Positions 9,408-15,363 of a stretch of DNA of 15,363 nt are shown in pieces. The notes beneath the pieces are model-generated. The model was not told the origin of the DNA, searched no databases, and saw only the letters and a program-made list of their open reading frames with translations. The stretch is from Podila epigama (lineage: Eukaryota > Mortierellomycota > Mortierellomycetes > Mortierellales > Mortierellaceae), in NCBI GenBank assembly GCA_015679605.1, contig JAAAVE010000657.1, forward strand, positions 1 to 15,363, written 5' to 3'. A program made the translations under genes and the position numbers. Each line of letters begins with the position of its first letter. Position 1 is the first letter of the stretch.

Positions 9408-10501
9408 TCAACGACCCACTGCTGCCGCAACTTGCGCCGTCATGGCCAATTGCTTACTGACACATCCACGGCATATCCATCGGTCACCACAAGTGCCCAC
9501 AGGCATCTTGTACAGTCCACCGTATCCTTCTCCTCCACCTGGCCCCGTCACCTCCGGTTCCTCAGCTGACACTGTCGTCATATTCAATTCCGCCAAATCC
9601 TCCGACAAATCATCATATTTGCCCAACGGCAGTCCTGCATGGCTCATCGTATCACTCTGTGCCACCGCAGACACTTTTCGCATCGGTCCTGTATGCTGGC
9701 CCGCCGATCCAGATACGCCCAAAGTGCTCGTTTCTGTTGTGGCTGCAAAGAGCTGTCCTTGCTGTTTCACTGCCTTGGATAGCCATTGTTCCAGTTGCTT
9801 CAGCGTCGGACCTCGGAGCGATCGTAACTCATTCAACGAAGGTGCAGGTCCCACCACCCGCTGAACTGAACTCTGAAGCACCTCGTAGTAGGCCCGTAGC
9901 GACGGATACCATCGCTGACAATTATCCAAAGCCGTGCCCGTCGTCGCCAAAGTGAGTGATCGATTCAGCGACGGCGTCTCCTGCGCCGGACTGTTCGTCC
10001 CTGCTACCCCCACCAGATGCAACAGAATCTTGCCCACATCCTGTACAAACCCAATGGGGTCTTGGATCACATACCCACGGTGGTCCGTCACATGCGCGTC
10101 CTCTCCATAGCCGCTCAATCCCTCGCACAGTAACACAAGTCGCAACCGTGGGTTCTGAAACAGGTGACTGGCCAAGAAAGCTCGTCCCTGATCGACATCT
10201 TGTCCAAATCCTTGCCCTTGTTGCAGTTGTTGATGTTGATGATGCATCAAAGTCCCTTTGAGATGACATAGTCGCGCCGCCTTGAGGTCTAGGAGTGTCT
10301 GAATACTATTGTTCCTCAAAAGCTGGTCCTGAGGCACTGGCTTGAGCGAAATAGGTCGTGTAAATAGATCCAGCTTCAACAGTTGAGATGCTGACAGACG
10401 CTTCTCTGGGTCATGCGCAAGCATCGCGTCCAGTAATGGCCAGTACTCGGAACTGACCTGCTTCTGGTCATAATACCGTACTGGCCGGACAACACTCTTA
10501 T

Positions 10502-10533
<32 letters not shown>

Positions 10534-13328
10534 AACAATACATCTTTGGCATGTTCATCGGTCCGGAAGAGAGGCCGACCCGTCAGCAACTCGTAAATGA
10601 CAAGGCCCAGAGACCAGATGTCGAGTGATGGTTTAGTCATGACAGTCTTGGCCTTTGCATATCCAACCTGTATCTCGGGTGCCGCATACGAAAAGGTGCA
10701 TCGTCCAACAAGCTCCTCATCAATCACCCGTGCGGCATCAAAGTCCACCAGCTTCCAACCAACCCCGTTCTGCCTGCCATGACTACCTGCCCCATTCCTG
10801 GCCATGACCGAGCTCGAATAAGGATCTCGGGCAAAGTTGGATGGTTTAATATTGAGATGGCACACCTTTCGGCCATGGATCCATTCAACACACTCGATCA
10901 AGTTCCGCACAATCGGCAATGTCACCTCCAGTCCTGCTCCAGAAACGATGCTGTCACCAATGAACTCTTGCAAGGATTCTGGGAACCACTGCATCACTGA
11001 CAAGTACTGACACCCATCTTGCTCCGACGCAAGCGGATGCTCAAAGGTCTCGTACAGTCCCACCACAAAGGGGTTGACCTCTGTGCAGTGCTGCTGTGGT
11101 TGAGGATAGTCCATGGAATGGCTCTCTAGCTTGACCTCCGGGTGATGGCACGTCAAGTACCGCGTCATGGCACAATCCACTTCCCAATCGCGTTTGACTT
11201 TAAAGTATTTCAAAATCACTCTATCGTTCCCTTCCTTATACATCGTGAATTGTCGTTTATCCACAGCAGGCCGTTTCTGTTGCTGCTTCTGTTGCACTGT
11301 CTGACTATCCGCAAAAAGTGGACTCTTTTCACGAATATAAAATCCTTCGCGGACATACTTTTCGCGTGTGCGTCCGAGCGCATACCGTGACACAATCCGC
11401 CTATGCATTGTCGAATCCATAACAGAATCCTGAATGTCCTTACCATCGCAATGCACTGCCCGTGGTGTGAATTGACAAAAGATGGCATCTCTCATCTTGG
11501 CTGGCAGTTTGGCTGGAAGGAGGACCACTGGTGACTTGTGCATCGTAAAACTCTCAAAGGCGGATAGAGTTGCTGCCCTATATATACTGTTTTGGTTGAT
11601 AGTGTTGCCACTGTTAGTATTATTGCTGTTGGTACTATTGCCGTTGTTGTTGTTGCTACTGCTGTTGCCATTGTTATCGAACAGAATGCCCTGAGTTTCT
11701 TGAGTGGGTGATGTGAAATACACGGCCTGGCCCTGAGAAACCGCGCCAGATACAGGATGTATCTGATCCGAGGGCGGCGCAGATGGTAAAGAAGGTGGAT
11801 ACATGCAGTTTCTGGTCTCGGGCCTTGCTGGCCGTTCTATCTCTGCTGGCTCATCAGGTAGGTAAAACGTGGTTTTCCTTCCTACTGTTCCTTTCCCAGC
11901 ACCCGTTCCTGTCCCTGTCCCTGTCCCTGTTCCCGTTCCCGTTCCAGTTCCTGTTCCCGTTCCTGTTCCTGCTCCTTCTCCTGTTCCTGTTCCTGTTCCA
12001 GTGCTAGATCCTACCCCTACGTCTCCAACACCACTACCGCTCACCCCTGAACCATGAACCACCGCAGGTTCAGATGTAGGCGTAGTGGTGCCAGTACTAG
12101 GAGCCAGGATAGTACTGGACCGCGGTAGCTGCATTGAAAGTGCTCGCTGGTGCTCCTGTGAATATGTTTCGGGTAGGAACCCAGAGGCAGGTCCTAACGA
12201 TGAAATTTTTGGGATCATGGGTAGTTGAGGAGCATCCTGATGATGATGTTGTTGTTGCTTTGGGTCTGCAATTGACTCTGTGCTTCCAATGTTTTGAAGG
12301 TGTTGCATATGGCTAGCAGGGAATTGGTACCGTGCTGGTAGTGACATGTGTTTTGGTTGGCCACCCAAGTCAACCAGTTTGCTACGCGCTGGTTGGCGAG
12401 GTTGAAAAATGGTATGCGGCTGGTAAGGCACTGAACCTGTTGAAGGGTTCCATGGTTGATGGGGTGGTGATGGTATTTGGTTCTGAGTTGGCAACGGTGG
12501 CTGCTGCGACGTCGATGGCCCAAGTGGATGAGAGTGTTGAGAGTGTTGTTGCTGCTGTGGTTGTGGTATATATGGCTCTGGCACTGGCATGGCCATAGGC
12601 ATGGGCATGGGCATAGGCATAGGCATGGGCATAGGCACAGACATAGATGGCTGCGATTGTTGTTCGGAGGGTGATTGCGAGAGTGACATGCTCTGGTAGT
12701 GATTGCGGATAGGGGGTTGAGGCATGCTAGGGAATCCAGAGGGGTAGCCTTGCTGGGAGTGGGGTCGCGGAAAGATCTCGTGCGAAGGGTACTGCATCTG
12801 TGTTTGAAGGTCCTCATAGTAGGAATGAGCAGAGAGTGCCCGACGGAGGATAGGCGGTGTTGGCTCGAGCCAACTGGGGTCAAAGGGCGCAATGAGAACA
12901 TTCAGCGGGTTGATATTGCCATCGCTATCCTGGAGAGTAAAAGTTTGCTTTGGGCTGCCTATGGAGAGGAGGTCCTCATCGATATCTGTGCGCGAGTCGC
13001 CATCGGACGAATTGGCTGTCGGCGTCCCCGCATTGTCCCGCACTTCTTCCAGTGACCGTGATCCCTTCCTGCGTTGTGCTGGCTCCTGGAACTTTATGGT
13101 GGTCTGTCGCGCGGCGATATCGGCCATTGACCGAGGTCGAGGCAGCCTGTTGTGCGTTGGAGCTCGTTGTAGATCATTTGGCCGAGCGGCTGACGATGAG
13201 GATGAGGATGAGGATGAGGATGGCATCGAGGACGCGTCGGCTGCTCCAGACATCTTTTTGTTCTTTTCTGCCTTTTTATCAGTCTTTGGCTTTAGAAGCT
13301 TGTACTTGTCTTGTCGCAAAGGTGCCAT
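9408..13328 (-). CDS. Large kinase-like protein with a degenerate catalytic domain (probable pseudokinase)
   Basis: A single open frame of 1306 residues. The first half is disordered, rich in Pro/Gln/Ser, with Pro-Met and Gly-Thr repeats. A protein kinase fold covers about residues 695-1010: K707 in VILKYF, E716 as candidate helix-C Glu, HLNIKPSN at 824-831, DFD at 862-864, APE at 883-885, and DIWSLG. Three changes suggest weak or absent catalysis: Asn826 replaces the catalytic Asp, DFD replaces DFG, and no GxGxxG loop is evident. A Ser10 insert lies after the DIWSLG helix. The C-terminal part (about 1060-1120, LRLVLLCEG, HRGYVIQDP) resembles, from memory, a domain in expanded Mortierella protein families; its function is unknown. 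Start: an in-frame TAG lies 24 nt upstream of this ATG, but that TAG can also be a splice acceptor, so this frame may be the last exon (13349-9408) of the C2 gene. A signalling scaffold role is inference. Confidence 0.88.
10503..10534 (-). repeat. Coding poly-Ser tract inside the kinase-like domain
   Basis: A nearly pure GAC run on the plus strand reads as ten consecutive TCG Ser codons on the minus strand. It lies between the RTDEHAKDVLL helix and VRPVRYY, in the G-helix region of the C-lobe. Codon purity points to recent expansion within a folded domain. Confidence 0.9.
11590..11685 (-). repeat. Coding Asn/Ser-rich tract ahead of the kinase-like domain
   Basis: GTT/ATT-type triplets on the plus strand give an Asn-rich segment mixed with Ser, Thr and Gly, in the disordered region before the kinase-like domain. 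Confidence 0.82.
11898..12002 (-). repeat. Coding Gly-Thr dipeptide repeat (hexanucleotide)
   Basis: About 17 six-base units on the plus strand (CCTGTT/CCCGTT/CCTGTC variants) encode alternating Gly and Thr, with rare Glu or Ala replacements. The unit is a hexamer, so length changes keep the frame. Third-position variation shows several expansion rounds. Confidence 0.9.
12583..12643 (-). repeat. Coding Pro-Met dipeptide repeat (hexanucleotide)
   Basis: GGCATG/GGCATA units on the plus strand encode seven consecutive Pro-Met pairs flanked by Ala-Met and Val-Pro variants. Reading ATG and CAT in both orientations creates spurious start codons on each strand. Confidence 0.9.
13189..13222 (-). repeat. 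Coding poly-Ser tract near the kinase-like protein N-terminus
   Basis: GATGAG/GATGAGGAT repeats on the plus strand give about ten Ser codons (TCA/TCC) around residues 37-46, directly after a Lys-rich N-terminus. Confidence 0.85.
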
Positions 13329-13349
13329 CTCTGCGGAGTCTTCCTCTGC

Positions 13350-13563
13350 CTATGGTCCAAAGATGATTATTGAGTATCAGTCCCTTTTTAGTTGCGCACG
13401 CGTTTTTAGTCTCGCACACACTGGTCCTGGTTCAATTCAAATGCAAGTAGTTGTGGTTGTAGATGATAGGTTTTGATACCCTTTGGGGAGGAAAGGGAAG
13501 AGAGGGTCAAGAAGGAACTCAAGAAGGAGGGCATGTGTGTGTGTGTGTGCGCGCGGAACGTAC
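13350..13563 (-). other. Candidate intron joining the C2 exons to the kinase-like frame
   Basis: The fourth C2 exon ends phase 0 before gtacgt at 13563. The sequence ccatag ending at 13350 is followed by GCA GAG GAA GAC TCC GCA GAG and the kinase ATG, all in the kinase frame. Excising 214 nt therefore gives one open frame (1453 residues). Length and TAG acceptor match other introns in the window. Alternatives: an AAG acceptor at 13481 giving a separate 164-residue C2 protein ending at 13406, or no splice and a stop at 13521-13519 (154 residues). Confidence 0.55.
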
Positions 13564-14430
13564 AATTGCTTCGCAAAGTTGAAGACGGATATGGACCTTG
13601 CCAGCGTCTTTGCCGTCGAATGAGAGTTGGAACCAATCTATGAGATGAAATGTGAATAGAGCATGTCAGTTGGAGTATGTGTGTATTTGTTTTCCTTGTC
13701 AACTGGCAAAAAAGCAAAAAGCAAAAAGAAAAAAGAAAAAAAAGAGAAAAAAGGGTCGCGACAATGACAATGTGTGTGCAATGCTCGTTCCTATCCATGT
13801 TCATCGTCTGAGATTGATATGCGTACCGTCATATTGCCCCGAGTCAGAGACAAACAGTGTCTGCTTCAAGTCCACCTGGCAGATACCGATTAACCCATCG
13901 CCAGAACCAATCTTGACTCCTGTTTTTTCATGATAGCATGAGATGGTCAACGTTGTGTCTTCGTTGGAGGGGCTGTCATGGATTTGGTTGAACTTGATCT
14001 ATCCGCAGAGAAAGAGACAGTATATGTGAAGAAAAACGGATCAACGTGTGTACGAGATTGTTGGAACATGTCTTGTGCTGGCATGCTGAAAATGTCCTTC
14101 CATTGAAGCATGTCAATTCCGAATGGCCGCGCTTACAGTTTGATTCCACTCTGGTTTGACTCCGCCCTTGACCGCAACTCGAGTGAACTTTCGACGTCCC
14201 TGGACATACAAGGCAAGGTACGGGTCTATTTCCTCGCGCACCCAAGTTGAGTAGTTTTTAGTCCGACATTTAGTTTCAGACATTAGTTTTGGGACGCGCG
14301 CGGACATGCACAATTGTCATTCCTTTTTTTTTTTTTTTTGACTACCTTGAGCACCAAAGCGTTTTCGCTTTGCGAGATCTTTTGCAGCCACAGCGGTGAC
14401 GGCAAGGCCACAGGGGAATGACTTGACCAT
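13564..14430 (-). CDS. C2-domain protein or C2 N-terminal part of the kinase-like gene (four exons)
   Basis: Exons on the minus strand are 14430-14346, 14225-14137, 13998-13827 and 13637-13564; introns are 120, 138 and 189 nt, all GT to TAG. The joined 140 residues form a C2 domain: LAVTAVAAKDLAKRKRFG, DPYLALYVQG, KFTRVAVKGGVKPEWNQT, TLTISCYHEK, GDGLIGICQVDL, then DWFQLSFDG and GKVHIRLQL. Asp occurs in the DPY loop and in the LTISCY/GDGLIG region, but the usual first-loop DxxG and a D-x-D pair are poorly kept, so Ca2+ binding is doubtful. C2 domains bind phospholipids or proteins and bring partners to membranes. Start: the ATG at 14430 has purine context (GGCATGG), and an in-frame TAA lies about 18 nt upstream. 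The 3' end is unresolved; joining to the kinase-like frame is preferred because the gap is only 77-214 bp and the phase fits. Confidence 0.82.
14323..14339 (-). repeat. A17 homopolymer just after a 5' splice site
   Basis: The plus-strand T17 reads as A17 in the sense strand of the first C2 intron, starting six bases after the gtagtc donor begins. Sequencing slippage is likely here, but the flanking exons join in frame. Confidence 0.85.
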
Positions 14431-15363
14431 GCCGTTTAGTAATGGTTATATGGACGTTGTTGTTTGAATTTCTTTTTTATCTGCTTGGGTAAAGTGGTTG
14501 TCTATGGAGAGAATTGAAGAGAGAGACAAAAAAATATTCTCTGTGAGTGGAGAATTGAGAGAGTCGCGGGAAGAGTGGAGGAAAAAGGTGGTGGTGGTGG
14601 TGGTGGTGGTGGCAGTGTGTTTCCAAACGCATTCACTCACTTACACACACAAACACACGCACACATGCACATACACAACACAGTTTGGCGGGTGAGAATA
14701 CTCGAAAGAATGTACAATAATAATAAATGTGCAGGGACAAAGGGGGGGAGGAAAGTGTTTAAGAGCCAAAGAAGATGTGTGGCGATGCGCTGCAAAGTGT
14801 GAGCAATGAACGGGGCTTTGGTAAGATGGACAAAAAGATGGTGGATGGGTGGATGGTAGATGGTGGATAGTGGACAGTGAACAGTGGATGGACCAGGAGG
14901 TAAGAAAAGAGAAGGAAGAAGGAGAAAAGAAGTGAAAAAAATGACACAATTGCTTTTAAGGTGATATATAGCATTCAGCATGGTCCATGATTGCATATAT
15001 TCGGATATGTCGAGTCCCCACGACTGACTTGACTGTGTCCAACCATCCATTGCCATGGACTAATGCGTCTTGTTGACGAATGCATGGTTACTAAAACCCA
15101 ACCCAAGTCACTCTTTCACTCTCAGGAAGAAACCGTTTGTTACACGAACGAGAAAGAAGAAAGAAGAAGAAAGTAAAGAAGACAACAAAATCGACATCAT
15201 CATCGCATTTACTCTTTTCTTCTTCTTCGTGTCCAATGCCATCTTTACCGCCTTGTTGTCCGCTTGTCGTCTGTCGTCTGTCATATACCGTCTTTCGTCA
15301 TGCACTCCCGTCCCATCTCACTCTTCCACTTCTTTCTCAAGTAGCCCGATCTCCCTTTTTTTT
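14431..15363. other. Upstream flank of the C2 gene, no gene recognised
   Basis: This stretch should hold the promoter and 5' UTR of the minus-strand C2 gene. Seen on the plus strand are GA-rich tracts (14515-14590, 14895-14945; CT-rich in the sense direction), a GGT run, CA repeats at about 14640-14680 and TGGATGG-like repeats at 14835-14890. Frames over 60 residues are repeat translations. The far end (15150-15363) is AAG/CTT-rich and contains no recognisable exon. Confidence 0.6.
14587..14612. repeat. GGT trinucleotide microsatellite
   Basis: About 8.7 perfect GGT units in the upstream flank of the C2 gene, followed within 30 bp by a CA-rich tract. Confidence 0.9.

Noticed and set aside
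13415-13445. GGTTCAATTC, similar to a tRNA B-box
   Set aside because: The flanking bases do not form a T-arm stem, and no acceptor or anticodon stem fits around it.
13406-13480. Fifth C2 exon (GIKTYHLQPQ..., stop at 13406)
   Set aside because: It is frame-compatible but uses an AAG acceptor, unlike the TAG acceptors of the other introns, and encodes a short tail without C2 similarity. It is kept only as an alternative.
15100-15160. Pyrimidine tract ending in CAG, resembling a splice acceptor on the plus strand
   Set aside because: No protein-like frame follows; the downstream sequence is AAG-rich low complexity.

Overview
The window looks like the nuclear genome of an early-diverging filamentous fungus, most likely Mortierellomycotina. 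That placement is inference. It rests on short GT-AG introns (about 120-214 nt, 3' ends almost all TAG), proteins full of Asn, Gln/His, Ser and Gly-Thr runs, abundant microsatellites, and a kinase-like C-terminal region that resembles, from memory, an expanded family in Mortierella-type genomes. There are no bacterial, phage, CRISPR or transposon signatures.

Layout. (1) 1-2704, plus strand: the 3' part of a kinesin-7 (CENP-E-like) motor gene. It begins near switch I and continues through switch II, neck and a coiled-coil tail, with introns at 177-302 and 566-777; the motor N-terminus lies outside the window. (2) 2705-2919: a short convergent gap with TG and GCTCAA repeats. (3) 6565-2920, minus strand: a two-exon gene for a 1149-residue RING-H2 protein with two predicted membrane helices. 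Its single intron (4709-4514) cuts the RING domain in half. (4) 6566-9407: about 2.8 kb with no supportable gene, made of microsatellites and purine/pyrimidine tracts. (5) 14430-9408, minus strand: a C2 domain spread over four small exons (14430-13564), followed almost at once by a large open frame (13328-9408) with a degenerate protein kinase domain. The reading phase and an upstream TAG acceptor allow the two to be one gene encoding a C2-pseudokinase protein of 1453 residues. (6) 14431-15363: the upstream flank of the C2 gene, with low-complexity sequence only.

No pathway links the three loci on sequence evidence. The kinesin should act on microtubules, the RING protein as a membrane-anchored ubiquitin ligase, and the C2/kinase-like protein as a lipid- or membrane-recruited signalling scaffold. 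The most unusual element is the C2-pseudokinase locus: Asn replaces the catalytic Asp, DFD replaces DFG, no glycine-rich loop is evident, a poly-Ser insert lies inside the kinase domain, and the C-terminal domain has no assigned function.
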